Positions 46,319 to 56,418 of a stretch of DNA of 64,000 nucleotides are shown piece by piece; the stretch's first letter is position 1; each line of letters opens with the position of its first letter. The DNA is from Asterella californica (lineage: Eukaryota > Streptophyta > Marchantiopsida > Marchantiales > Aytoniaceae), in NCBI GenBank assembly GCA_036924285.1, contig JAYKYS010000005.1:9610001-9674000 (forward strand). The letters are read 5' to 3'. A model generated the notes under the pieces. The model was not told the DNA's origin. It ran no database searches and worked only from the letters and a program-made list of their open reading frames with translations. Position numbers and translations under genes: made by a program.

Positions 46319-48347
46319 TGTCCTGTTGTGGGACCAGTTAGTATGTAAATTCCCCGTATAAGTGCGTTTTGCACACAATTGTAGAAGTTGTGGTGTAATG
46401 GGATCTAAAACATTGCTCTTATGAGCTTAGAATGCTCTATTATCTGCTGGGGGTCTCCATGGGGCAGAAAAGGACAAGGTTGAGTCCTTTAACTTCCCAT
46501 TGGTCCACCCAAAAGTGAAGGTAACTTGTCCTCTACCTAAGTGTGCGCTCTGGAAGGATCGGGGCACTTTGACGAGGGATTTTGGAGATCAGAGGGCATG
46601 GGCGGAGAGCTCTTGACGGGAGGAGCAATCTGACCACAAATTTCACTCGATTTGGAGGTCCAGGGCATACGTTATGGCGATTTGAAGTTCATAGAGTGAT
46701 GAGAGTACATAGCTTTCTCTTCCGATTGCAAGATTAAGGAGTTTGAGTGATTGAGCCGTCAGATTGAGACCAGATTTCATGAGCTTGTAGTCTGCCAGTT
46801 GCTGAAGCTCTGACCACAAATTTCACCACCGGATGTTCTGCGGATTGAGCGCAATGGCGATTTGAAGACGACGGGGTGCAGAAAGCTCTCAATCTGGAGC
46901 AGCAACTTTGCAGATTTATGGAGGACGACCCGAACGGTCAAATCGGCTCAAATTTCCTGTGTAGTGAGTTTACCTTCTGAATTGTTAGCACAGGAAGTTG
47001 GAGTGGAAGTGGACGGTTCATTTAATCGAAGAAGCTTCTGTCCTGAATCTGAGATTGGAAGTGCGTGTTAGTTTCTGTGGATTTGTGTTAATTGTGGGAG
47101 AAGATCTAGCCGTCAGATCTTCCTGAAATTTGACCTGTAAGTAAGGATTCTAGTATCCTACCTACGTGGCAAGTTTGAGAGGAGACTAAGCTGTAGATAT
47201 GTAACTATCATGTGTGAAAGTTCGCTGGTTTGTCTGCCGAGTTGTATCGGCAACGATATCTACTCTAGGTCTCGAGTTGTTAGCGGCAGCTGGCTGAAAA
47301 GTATCCAGTGCGACATTTGTATTGCTTTGGGGAGTATTCTAGGCGTAGATATGACTTTAGCGACCTACGTTGTATCCACGTCATGTGGTTGTTAGGTTCG
47401 CACTCAACGTGACAAAGTGCGATCCTTGGCCTGTAGAGTCGACTACCTGTCTAGCCTAGTCGACTTTTTGGGACACGTTACGGTGCATGCATTTGAACCT
47501 TTCACCCAGAAGACCCACACGTGGATGAGTATGACGGCACCAAACATGCGATGTGCATGTGTGCCACCTCATCGGTCCGTGAGGCTTGGGTTGCTTGGTT
47601 AGGGAGCTTGCACCTATCCTTGTTTTGTGTTCGAAACTTTTAAGCAAAGGGGAGTGACCTGTGTGGGGGCATTGGACTTGGGGAAAATTCAGAGATTGTT
47701 CGTGGAGATGTCGTGGTGATCCTATGAGATTGTATCGGTGTTCTATGAATCGAGATACCCTTGTAGTTGGAGTGCAACTGTTGTGAGAGATGGACGAAGG
47801 ACTCTACTTACCGCCTAGATTCCCTTTCCGAAACCCTTTCCAGATCAAACTGATGTACATGGAACGCGTTCATTTCCAACAGTTTCTGATAGGATCCTTC
47901 GGGCATAACTTTACCGCGCAATTCATGCTCTCGCCTGTCCCTGTGATCTTACCTGTTGTCACTTACGGCCAAGAATGGGATCTCACCGTCTTTATCCTCA
48001 TCTAACGAAAGATGGATCTAAATCAGCTCCCTCCTGTAAACTTTAACACCCAGTGCGAGATAAGACACATCTGTCGACCCAAAGCCATGTACGAAGCCCT
48101 AGTAGTGAGAAACTTTGGAGAGGAATACTACCGAGAGATCATGTCATCACATATCCCGTTTGTCGTGCCCATGATCATCCAACGTTTTCGTGTAGTTATC
48201 TTGACCCTTTACTGAGAGAAAGAAGTGCTTAGTTATCGAGGAAATTAGGAAGAAATCTACGAGATACTAGTCGCTCTGCTGTGCATCGATCGCTAACCAC
48301 AGCCAGAAGGTACGCCCTTGCTCAAAGGAAAGGCTCTCGCTACGACA
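46319..48347 (+). repeat. 5' LTR
   Basis: The left long terminal repeat is 2029 bp, with TG...CA ends. It would supply the promoter and, in the other copy, the poly(A) site; no clear TATA box was picked out. It contains a pair of collinear ORFs (47790-48215) described separately. It also holds repeated phrases such as ctctgaccacaaatttcac (near 46620 and 46810), a partial internal duplication. Confidence 0.96.
47790..48215 (+). CDS. pair of small in-frame ORFs inside the 5' LTR
   Basis: ORF A (47790-48005, 71 residues) and ORF B (48012-48215, 67 residues) are in the same frame, separated only by TAA CGA AAG before the ATG of B. ORF A contains LPPRFPFRNPFQIKLMYMER and PVILPVVTYGQEWDLTVFIL; ORF B contains CEIRHICRPKAMYEAL and RNFGEEYYREIM. 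No family is recognised. A diverged relic at 31795-32200 aligns over both ORFs, with a stop at the same junction and many third-position differences. That pattern suggests past selection for protein. Whether it is translated, perhaps with readthrough of the TAA, cannot be told. The 3' LTR has the same pair at 55861-56286. Confidence 0.45.
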
Positions 48348-48351
48348 TATT

Positions 48352-48369
48352 TGGTGCTTCCACTGAGAG
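48352..48369 (+). other. putative primer-binding site
   Basis: Four bases after the 5' LTR the sequence TGGTGCTTCCACTGAGAG begins with TGG, the complement of a tRNA 3' CCA. That is the position expected for minus-strand priming. The matching tRNA was not identified. Confidence 0.5.
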
Positions 48370-48415
48370 ATAGCTTTGAGGTGGTTGAGTGAGTTGTTGC
48401 CGAGGAGCGTCAAGT

Positions 48416-50734
48416 ATGAATCTTCCCGAAGCAATGGGGACGAGTGGAGGAGGAGCGGACGATCTGCTTCGAGCATTGACGATGTTGTTGAGACAACAAC
48501 AAGGAGGCGATGTTGGGGAGCAGAAGTCTACAAGAGCTCTTCAAGCGGTGGTGAAGAAGTTGGGGAGGTTCGATGGAAGGAACATCACGAAGTATGTTCG
48601 GGAGTATATTTGTGAGATGGAGGTAAATCGTGTGCCTGAGACAGAGATGATTTCTAGTTTCGAGTTGGCTGTGATACCTGAGATCCGTAGTCAAGTGACA
48701 AAGCTGAAGGATGCACGTACGAGTTCTTGGGAGGAGTATGAGCAGAGGTTGAAGAGTGAATTTTTTGATGATGATGCGGATAGAGTAACCAAGAGAACGT
48801 TCTTGGAGTGGATAGAGCAGCGTCCGGGGAATGAGATGACGCCAAATGAGTTGCTGCGTGAGTTTGAGAAACGGTTCTGTCAATTGTCTCCATCCGAGAG
48901 GACAACGCTTGACTTAAGGAAGACAGAACTTTTTCTAGAAGCTGCTGATGAAAATCTAGAGGATAAGCTTTTCTTGATGCTAGCAGACAAGGGGGAAGAA
49001 GGAGGAGTGAGCACAGATTGGAGAAAGGTAGAGGAAGCTGTTACTATTCTCACGAAGCAGAAACGTGGAAGAGGTAGAGCTGCAACCTTGAGGTCTGATG
49101 TCTCTTTGGCTCCATTGCCCAAGCCTGCCAATCGCAAGATTGAAGATTCTGCAATCGATGAGTTGGTCAAGGGTCTGAGAGAGTTAAGGATAGAGATGGC
49201 AGAGCTAAAGCATAGTCGAAGTCCTGGAGATACCAATGCATCTTCAACTAGCAGAAATTTTGTTAGAAGATGTATCTGGTGTGACAGTACTGAACACCAA
49301 CGACGAGATTGTGAGGAGTTTTCCGAAGCTCTCAGAACCGGAGTCGTGAATTTTAGAGATGGAAAGATTCATCTCGCCCAAACTGGTGCGCCGTTGAATA
49401 CCAACTTTGGTAAGGGAGGAATGAAGAGTTTGGTGAGAGGTCAGGTTGGTATAGCTACGGCGATACGCACAATAGAGCCAGAAACATTTGCGATTGAAGT
49501 AGATGTACCAGTTGTAGCAGCTGTTAAGAGCGATGTAGTTGAAGTTCCACGAGAAGTAATGTTGCGAGGTGCGGAGGCAATTTGTCGCATTACTGGATGG
49601 GATGATCCTGTAGAGGCAGGGTGTGTCAAGGCTTACTTGGTGCAAGAGAAACATGTAAGCTGGCAAGATGCGATTGTGGAAGAGAAAAGGAGACGTGATG
49701 ATGATGTTGCTGATCCGGAGGAGGCTACAAGGAGAGCCAGAACCACGAAGAGGAGAGGGCAACAAGAGACATCACCGTCTGATATCCCTTCGACGTCTCA
49801 AGGGGCATCTACATCTGAACCTATGGTTGATGTTCCTATTCATGATACGGAGATGAGAGAGAAAGGCAAAGGAGCGTCTTCAAAGGGCAAAGGTAGAGCA
49901 CCGACCTACAAACTACAGTCAGATATCGAGACCACCACCAACTTGAAGGAGATTCTTGAAGAGAGAATTTTGGATGCAAAGATAGAATTTTCCTTGCGAG
50001 AAGCCTTAGGAATAGCCAAACGTGACTTTCATGAGTTGATCATAGATGTGATAAAGAGAAAGAGGCAGATGACTGCAGATACAGTGATGGTGAAAGCATT
50101 GGATACTGACATCACTGGGGAAGAAGATGAAGAGTTAGGTCGTGTATTTGCCCAAAAGCATGTACTACAGGCGTCAAAAGAAAGAGAGGCAAGAGTTTCA
50201 GACTGTGCTGCAGAATATGGCGACGAGAAGCAGCATGAGAGTCACTATTCTCGAGCATATTGGGCTCGTGCAACCACAGAGACAAGAGTCCGACTGGGTA
50301 ACTTGTCAGAGGCTATAGTGGCGTTGGTGGATCACGGTTCGGAGATTAATATCATGTCCAAAAACGTTTACGAGAAAGGGAAGTGGCCAATCGACACAGG
50401 ACATGGATGGGTTCTTCGTGCTGCTAACAACCAAAGAGGTGAACTTTTTGGTGCTTGTCCAGCTGTCAAAACTCGTATAGGAGATGTAGAGATAGAACAA
50501 AACTTTTTTGTTCAGAGTGTAGCTGCTTATCCTGTGATCCTAGGTCAACCATATATTACTGCGTCTAGGATGGAGACGAAAGTAATGGACGATGGATCTC
50601 ATTATGCTCGTATTAGAAGTCAAGATGGTACGAGGGCGGTTCAGTTTCTTACTGTACGTACGGGTCATGAAAGGAACAGAGAGAAACTGAGGGACAGTCC
50701 CTTAAGGACTGACAAAGAGTTCTCGGATTTTTAG
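48416..50734 (+). CDS. gag: gypsy Gag with C-terminal aspartic protease
   Basis: The first ATG in frame is 48416 (an in-frame GTG lies at 48389), giving 772 residues. The N-terminal two fifths are helical, as in gypsy capsid proteins (KKLGRFDGRNITKYVREYIC near the start, then WEEYEQRLKSEFFDDDADR). A CCHC zinc knuckle, CIWCDSTEHQRRDC (C-x2-C-x4-H-x4-C), lies near residue 285 and would bind RNA. A long charged spacer follows. The retropepsin-like part near residues 635-755 has ALVDHGSEINIMS, then AAYPVILGQPYI, the usual ILG block. The active-site triplet reads Asp-His-Gly instead of the usual Asp-Ser/Thr-Gly. The pol frame opens at 50713 and overlaps the end by 22 nt. Confidence 0.93.
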   Translation: MNLPEAMGTSGGGADDLLRALTMLLRQQQGGDVGEQKSTRALQAVVKKLGRFDGRNITKYVREYICEMEVNRVPETEMISSFELAVIPEIRSQVTKLKDARTSSWEEYEQRLKSEFFDDDADRVTKRTFLEWIEQRPGNEMTPNELLREFEKRFCQLSPSERTTLDLRKTELFLEAADENLEDKLFLMLADKGEEGGVSTDWRKVEEAVTILTKQKRGRGRAATLRSDVSLAPLPKPANRKIEDSAIDELVKGLRELRIEMAELKHSRSPGDTNASSTSRNFVRRCIWCDSTEHQRRDCEEFSEALRTGVVNFRDGKIHLAQTGAPLNTNFGKGGMKSLVRGQVGIATAIRTIEPETFAIEVDVPVVAAVKSDVVEVPREVMLRGAEAICRITGWDDPVEAGCVKAYLVQEKHVSWQDAIVEEKRRRDDDVADPEEATRRARTTKRRGQQETSPSDIPSTSQGASTSEPMVDVPIHDTEMREKGKGASSKGKGRAPTYKLQSDIETTTNLKEILEERILDAKIEFSLREALGIAKRDFHELIIDVIKRKRQMTADTVMVKALDTDITGEEDEELGRVFAQKHVLQASKEREARVSDCAAEYGDEKQHESHYSRAYWARATTETRVRLGNLSEAIVALVDHGSEINIMSKNVYEKGKWPIDTGHGWVLRAANNQRGELFGACPAVKTRIGDVEIEQNFFVQSVAAYPVILGQPYITASRMETKVMDDGSHYARIRSQDGTRAVQFLTVRTGHERNREKLRDSPLRTDKEFSDF

Positions 50735-50736
50735 TT
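50710..50736 (+). promoter_or_regulatory. gag/pol overlap with possible -1 frameshift site
   Basis: The pol frame is open from 50713, directly after a TGA, while gag ends at the TAG of 50732-50734. The overlap ends in GAT TTT TAG in the gag frame. A P-site TTT could slip back one base onto TTT, moving into the pol frame. This is not a canonical X-XXY-YYZ heptamer. Internal initiation at the in-frame GTG (50794) or ATG (50815) of pol is an alternative. Confidence 0.4.
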
Positions 50737-53700
50737 AGCACTCTTGTAGAGCGGGAGTATGGGAGTGTTGATAGGAAAAAGAGCCTTCCGCTAGTGCCAG
50801 AAGAGGAAGAAGAGATGTTTAAATGTGGGTTTGCTCAGTTTTCTGAAACATGTGTAAATAGATTTCGAGTGATAGAAGAGATGGATAGTGCACAAAGACG
50901 ATGTGTGAGGAAGCAGGAAGATCTCTTCAAAACTCAAGGAGTTTTGTTAGATCAGGAGTTCATTAACGGGATGTATGAAGAAGAGGGCTTTGAAGATTCT
51001 CTTGAGGAAGTTTTGTCGTTTATAAGCACCGATTCTTTGGTTAATGGAGTAGTCGCGATCCGTTCACGTGAGTTACATGAGGAGATTACGAGATTCGTCG
51101 AGAACGGCTACAAGGTTCAGCTTCAGATGAAAGGAGATCATGAGTTGGAGTTAGAGAAGAGTAGAGCCATGAAACACCAAGAAGCGCAGGTTCATACAAA
51201 ATACAAGACGGTGGCGCGTAAAGTGAAGCCGGTGGCTACTCAACTACCTGAAGACTCTAACAAGCAAGTGGAACGAGCATCGACTGAACCAGTTCTGCGG
51301 GATTCACAGAGAGTAGGGCACAGGTTCACAGAAGAGACACTCAAACGACTACAGATTGGAGGGGGTGAGTTTCTCATTGAGGAAGAGAGAAAGCGTTTTC
51401 ATGAGATGCTGAGAAGACATGGAAAGGCTTTTGCTTTCAGTGCAGAAGAGATTGGATGTGTAGATACGAGTGTCGTAGCACCCATGGTGATCTTCACAAT
51501 ACCACACGTGCCTTGGGACTTGAAGCCTATACCAGTGCCACGAGCTATGTTGCCGAAGCTTGTTGAATTGTTGAAAGAGAAGATACGCATGGGTATTTTA
51601 GAGCCATCTATGGGACCTTATTCGAGTCGGTGGTTTACTGTACCTAAGAAGTCAGGAGCTCTTAGGTTCATCCAAGACATGCAACATGCTAACAAGGTGA
51701 CTATTCGGAACATGGGATCAGGACCCATAGTAGATGAAATTGCAGAAGCTTTTGCTGGTCGTGCTATCTACTCGATTGGAGATTTATACTCTGGGTATGA
51801 TCAGTTCCAGTTGGCAATGGAGAGCAGAGATCTCACCACCATGCGTACTCCGCTTGGGCTTGTAAGGATGTGCACATTACCGCAAGGAGCGACAAACTCT
51901 GTTGCTCATGTGCAAAACGCAATGAATAGGATTTTGAGAGAATTCATTCCGGAGAAGACCATACCTTTCATAGATGATATTCCTATGAAAGGGTGTGCGG
52001 TCGAAGACAAGGATGAGAAGCTTACTGAGGATGGATGTCGAAGATTTGTGGTTGATCATATTCACGATGTGGAGATGATCTTAACAAGGCTTGAGGAGGT
52101 AAATCTCACTCTTTCAGCGGAGAAATCGAGCTTTGGAGTTCCGGAGATTGTTGTGGTTGGTCATCTTTGTGGAGCTTTTGGCCGACGCCCGAACCCATCA
52201 AAGGTTGATGCTATTGGGAGGATGAAAGATTGTGCCAACACCACAGAGGTTAGGAGATTCTTGGGAGCTTGTTTGTTCTATCGAGTGTGGATTCCTCATT
52301 TTGGTCACATGTCTGAACCATTGTATGAGTTGTTGAGGAAGCGAAGAAGGTTCACTTGGGGTGAGGAGCAGAGAGTCGCTATGGTGCGACTTAAAGAAGC
52401 GTTGAAATCACCACCAGTTCTACGACAGTTGAGCTATGATTGTGGTAGACCCATAGTCGTTACTGTTGATACTAGTCCTATCGCTATAGGTTGGGCAATA
52501 GGGCAGGATGATGGTGAGGAAAAGAGGTTCGCAACAAGATTTGGTGCTCGCATACTTACAGATCGACAAAGGAGATACCCTCAAGTCAAAAGAGAGCTCT
52601 GGGGCGTTGTAACTGCAATGAAAGCTGAGAAGGAGTATCTCATTGGAGCACATGTACTACTTGAAACTGATTGCTTACCTTTGTTGGGAATGATAGCAAA
52701 CTGCACAACGCCTGATATTGCTATGTTACGTTGGATAGCTTACGTTAGGTCGTTGAATCCAGAGTTGAGACACATAGCAGGGAAGATGAATTCGATGGCA
52801 GACATGTTGTCTAGAGCTAGGTACTCTGAAGAAGAAGATATGGAGGCAGAAGATATGGAGGAAGATGATGCAGAGGAGGGGCAAGTTCTACAACTATCAA
52901 GCGAGGACCGGAGTCGCTTGGATGGTGTTCTTCCTTTCGAGGAAGAATTGTATTGTGGGAGGCTCAAGGAAATCGGACGCTATCTAAGCACTCTTCAGAA
53001 ATATGGAGAATGGACGGAGAAAATCTTCAAGGAGATACGACATCAGGCCTATGGCTATCTATTACGAGATGGATATCTGTGGAAGAGGCCAAAGAGGAGA
53101 GATGGAGTACCCTTGAGAGTAGTGGATGATGCAGAGACCAAGAAACAAGTACTCGAACAATTCCATGATACCTTATGGGCAGGACATCGAGGTACATGGG
53201 CAACCTTTACCAAGATCAAGGAGAGGTATTGGTGGAAAGGATTGTATCGAGATGTAGAGAAGTTTGTTGGGTCATGCATCGAATGTCAATTCCAATCCAA
53301 GATTCAGTATAGGGATGGATTGAGACCTACGTATCCCTTGTCCATTCATTTCCAATGGGTTTTGGATCTAGTTGCCATGCCACCAGGAATTTGGGGCATG
53401 CGTCATTTAGTTTTGGCCCGGGAAGAGCTATCTAACTTTGTAGAAGGGAGGGCTCTACGCACCAAAGCTACTGAACCTGTCTGTCGATTCATATTAGAAG
53501 ATATCGTTTCTAGATATGGAAGCGTGGGGAGAATCCGTGCAGATAGAGGAGAGTTGAATGCAGATGAAGCACGTGAGTTCTTCAACAGATATGGAATACG
53601 ATTGAAGTTGACCACTTCGATGAACCCAGAAGCGAATGGAAAAAGTGAACGAGGGCACCCACCAATCATCCAAGCATTGGTGAAAGCGTGCAGGGGGCGT

Positions 53701-54345
53701 CATGGGGACTGGCCTAGACTTCTTCCTTTTGCGTTGTGGGCTGATAGAACTACTCATAGTACTGTCACTGGTTACATGCCCACAGAATTGATGACCGGTC
53801 AAAAACCTATCATGCCAGCAGAAGGAGACGTTCCTACTTGGGTATGTCTACCTTGGGAGGATGGTTCTGATAGGGAAGGACTATTAGCACTACGAATTCA
53901 GCAGCTTGAGCGACGTGAGGAGGACCTCGAAGAAGCATTGGTCAAACTCAAGGAGGCGAGGTTGAAGAACAAGGAGCGGTTCGACAAGACACATCGACTG
54001 CGAAAGAAGCCGATCCGAGAAGGTGATTGGGTCATAGTATATGACAACAGTTTGGATAACCAACACAGCACTATCAGAAAGTTTGCACGACGTTGGTTTG
54101 GTCCTTATGTTGTTGTTGTCGTTCACGACAACGCCACATATGGTTTGCGAGAATTGGATGGTACACTCTTGAAGTTACCCATTGCTGGTAAAAGGGTCAA
54201 GGTTTTCCGAAGACGTGAAGGATTTCTTGATTTCGACGAACTTCTCGAGTCTGATTCTCATCTTTCTAGACCTTATGCCAGAGAAGATGACGATGAACCT
54301 GACAGCTCAGAGCACGATGAGGGATACGATGATGACTATGGATAA
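50713..54345 (+). CDS. pol: gypsy Pol: reverse transcriptase, RNase H, integrase
   Basis: The frame is open from 50713; an in-frame GTG lies at 50794 and the first ATG at 50815. Counting from 50794 it has 1183 residues. Reverse transcriptase covers about 255-430: GILEPSMGPYSSRWFTVPKK, SIGDLYSGYDQFQLAM with a catalytic Asp, LPQGATNSVAHVQNAM, and FIDDI as the catalytic pair. RNase H covers about 545-645 (VTVDTSPIAIGWAIGQ, KRELWGVV, LETDCLPLLGMI). Integrase has an HHCC zinc finger (HDTLWAGHRG to CIEC, about 787-832) and a DDE core with Asp in WVLDLVAM, Asp in IRADRGELN and Glu in NPEANGKSERGH. A GPY/F module follows (RRWFGPYVVVVVHDNATYGL, about 1100). No chromodomain was seen; the C-terminus is strongly acidic. 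All catalytic residues are present. Confidence 0.95.
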   Translation, partial: QRVLGFLVSTLVEREYGSVDRKKSLPLVPEEEEEMFKCGFAQFSETCVNRFRVIEEMDSAQRRCVRKQEDLFKTQGVLLDQEFINGMYEEEGFEDSLEEVLSFISTDSLVNGVVAIRSRELHEEITRFVENGYKVQLQMKGDHELELEKSRAMKHQEAQVHTKYKTVARKVKPVATQLPEDSNKQVERASTEPVLRDSQRVGHRFTEETLKRLQIGGGEFLIEEERKRFHEMLRRHGKAFAFSAEEIGCVDTSVVAPMVIFTIPHVPWDLKPIPVPRAMLPKLVELLKEKIRMGILEPSMGPYSSRWFTVPKKSGALRFIQDMQHANKVTIRNMGSGPIVDEIAEAFAGRAIYSIGDLYSGYDQFQLAMESRDLTTMRTPLGLVRMCTLPQGATNSVAHVQNAMNRILREFIPEKTIPFIDDIPMKGCAVEDKDEKLTEDGCRRFVVDHIHDVEMILTRLEEVNLTLSAEKSSFGVPEIVVVGHLCGAFGRRPNPSKVDAIGRMKDCANTTEVRRFLGACLFYRVWIPHFGHMSEPLYELLRKRRRFTWGEEQRVAMVRLKEALKSPPVLRQLSYDCGRPIVVTVDTSPIAIGWAIGQDDGEEKRFATRFGARILTDRQRRYPQVKRELWGVVTAMKAEKEYLIGAHVLLETDCLPLLGMIANCTTPDIAMLRWIAYVRSLNPELRHIAGKMNSMADMLSRARYSEEEDMEAEDMEEDDAEEGQVLQLSSEDRSRLDGVLPFEEELYCGRLKEIGRYLSTLQKYGEWTEKIFKEIRHQAYGYLLRDGYLWKRPKRRDGVPLRVVDDAETKKQVLEQFHDTLWAGHRGTWATFTKIKERYWWKGLYRDVEKFVGSCIECQFQSKIQYRDGLRPTYPLSIHFQWVLDLVAMPPGIWGMRHLVLAREELSNFVEGRALRTKATEPVCRFILEDIVSRYGSVGRIRADRGELNADEAREFFNRYGIRLKLTTSMNPEANGKSERGHPPIIQALVKACRGRHGDWPRLLPFALWADRTTHSTVTGYMPTELMTGQKPIMPAEGDVPTWVCLPWEDGSDREGLLALRIQQLERREEDLEEALVKLKEARLKNKERFDKTHRLRKKPIREGDWVIVYDNSLDNQHSTIRKFARRWFGPYVVVVVHDNATYGLRELDGTLLKLPIAGKRVKVFRRREGFLDFDELLESDSHLSRPYAREDDDEPDSSEHDEGYDDDYG

Positions 54346-54376
54346 CAAGTTGGCACATACCGGAGGATGTGCAGGT

Positions 54377-54390
54377 TTGGAGGGGGTGAA
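54377..54390 (+). other. polypurine tract
   Basis: The tract ttggagggggtgaa directly precedes the TG of the 3' LTR. It has the G-rich form and position of a gypsy plus-strand primer. Confidence 0.75.
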
Positions 54391-56418
54391 TGTCCTGTTG
54401 TGGGACCAGTTAGTATGTAAATTCCCCGTATAAGTGCGTTTTGCACACAATTGTAGAAGTTGTGGTGTAATGGGATCTAAAACATTGCTCTTATGAGCTT
54501 AGAATGCTCTATTATCTGCTGGGGGTCTCCATGGGGCAGAAAAGGACAAGGTTGAGTCCTTTAACTTCCCATTGGTCCACCCAAAAGTGAAGGTAACTTG
54601 TCCTCTACCTAAGTGTGCGCTCTGGAAGGATCGGGGCACTTTGACGAAGGATTTTGGAGATCAGAGGGCATGGGCGGAGAGCTCTTGACGGGAGGAGCAA
54701 TCTGACCACAAATTTCACTCGATTTGGAGGTCCAGGGCATACGTTATGGCGATTTGAAGTTCATAGAGTGATGAGAGTACATAGCTTTCTCTTCCGATTG
54801 CAAGATTAAGGAGTTTGAGTGATTGAGCCGTCAGATTGAGACCAGATTTCATGAGCTTGTAGTCTGCCAGTTGCTGAAGCTCTGACCACAAATTTCACCA
54901 CCGGATGTTCTGCGGATTGAGCGCAATGGCGATTTGAAGACGACGGGGTGCAGAAAGCTCTCAATCTGGAGCAGCAACTTTGCAGATTTATGGAGGACGA
55001 CCCGAACGGTCAAATCGGCTCAAATTTCCTGTGTAGTGAGTTTACCTTCTGAATTGTTAGCACAGGAAGTTGGAGTGGAAGTGGACGGTTCATTTAATCG
55101 AAGAAGCTTCTGTCCTGAATCTGAGATTGGAAGTGCGTGTTAGTTTCTGTGGATTTGTGTTAATTGTGGGAGAAGATCTAGCCGTCAGATCTTCCTGAAA
55201 TTTGACCTGTAAGTAAGGATTCTAGTATCCTACCTACGTGGCAAGTTTGAGAGGAGACTAAGCTGTAGATATGTAACTATCATGTGTGAAAGTTCGCTGG
55301 TTTGTCTGCCGAGTTGTATCGGCAACGATATCTACTCTAGGTCTCGAGTTGTTAGCGGCAGCTGGCTGAAAAGTATCCAGTGCGACATTTGTATTGCTTT
55401 GGGGAGTATTCTAGGCGTAGATATGACTTTAGCGACCTACGTTGTATCCACGTCATGTGGTTGTTAGGTTCGCACTCAACGTGACAAAGTGCGATCCTTG
55501 GCCTGTAGAGTCGACTACCTGTCTAGCCTAGTCGACTTTTTGGGACACGTTACGGTGCATGCATTTGAACCTTTCACCCAGAAGACCCACACGTGGATGA
55601 GTATGACGGCACCAAACATGCGATGTGCATGTGTGCCACCTCATCGGTCCGTGAGGCTTGGGTTGCTTGGTTAGGGAGCTTGCACCTATCCTTGTTTTGT
55701 GTTCGAAACTTTTAAGCAAAGGGGAGTGACCTGTGTGGGGGCATTGGACTTGGGAAAATTCAGAGATTGTTCGTGGAGATGTCGTGGTGATCCTATGAGA
55801 TTGTATCGGTGTTCTATGAATCGAGATACCCTTGTAGTTGGAGTGCAACTGTTGTGAGAGATGGACGAAGGACTCTACTTACCGCCTAGATTCCCTTTCC
55901 GAAACCCTTTCCAGATCAAACTGATGTACATGGAACGCGTTCATTTCCAACAGTTTCTGATAGGATCCTTCGGGCATAACTTTACCGCGCAATTCATGCT
56001 CTCGCCTGTCCCTGTGATCTTACCTGTTGTCACTTACGGCCAAGAATGGGATCTCACCGTCTTTATCCTCATCTAACGAAAGATGGATCTAAATCAGCTC
56101 CCTCCTGTAAACTTTAACACCCAGTGCGAGATAAGACACATCTGTCGACCCAAAGCCATGTACGAAGCCCTAGTAGTGAGAAACTTTGGAGAGGAATACT
56201 ACCGAGAGATCATGTCATCACATATCCCGTTTGTCGTGCCCATGATCATCCAACGTTTTCGTGTAGTTATCTTGACCCTTTACTGAGAGAAAGAAGTGCT
56301 TAGTTATCGAGGAAATTAGGAAGAAATCTACGAGATACTAGTCGCTCTGCTGTGCATCGATCGCTAACCATAGCCAGAAGGTACGCCCTTGCTCAAAGGA
56401 AAGGCTCTCGCTACGACA
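54391..56418 (+). repeat. 3' LTR
   Basis: The right long terminal repeat is 2028 bp, nearly identical to 46319-48347. It repeats the small ORFs of the left copy, including the collinear pair at 55861-56076 and 56083-56286 with identical translations. It would supply the 3' end of the element's RNA. Confidence 0.96.

Larger units (their letters stand above)
46319..56418 (+). mobile_element. full-length Ty3/gypsy LTR retrotransposon, 10.1 kb
   Basis: Two LTRs of about 2.03 kb (46319-48347 and 54391-56418), each starting TGTCCTG and ending CGACA, flank intact gag-protease and pol frames. The order protease, reverse transcriptase, RNase H, integrase marks it as Ty3/gypsy (Metaviridae). CCGT stands directly outside both ends (46315-46318 and 56419-56422), the likely 4-bp target duplication. 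By eye the LTRs differ by only two substitutions and one base indel (46576 G/A; 48298 C/T; one G near 47680), so insertion was recent. It lies within the endonuclease region of a minus-strand LINE. Both ORFs lack lesions, so the copy may still be competent. Confidence 0.96.

Noticed and set aside
46862..47602. Other small ORFs in the LTRs (46862-47071, 47210-47395, 47417-47602 and their 3' copies)
   Set aside because: Identical in both LTRs only because the LTRs are nearly identical. No diverged relative was seen, so there is no evidence of coding constraint.
48410..49765. Minus-strand ORFs over gag (118-173 codons)
   Set aside because: By-products of the gag codon composition on the opposite strand; the sense frame has clear zinc-knuckle and protease motifs.
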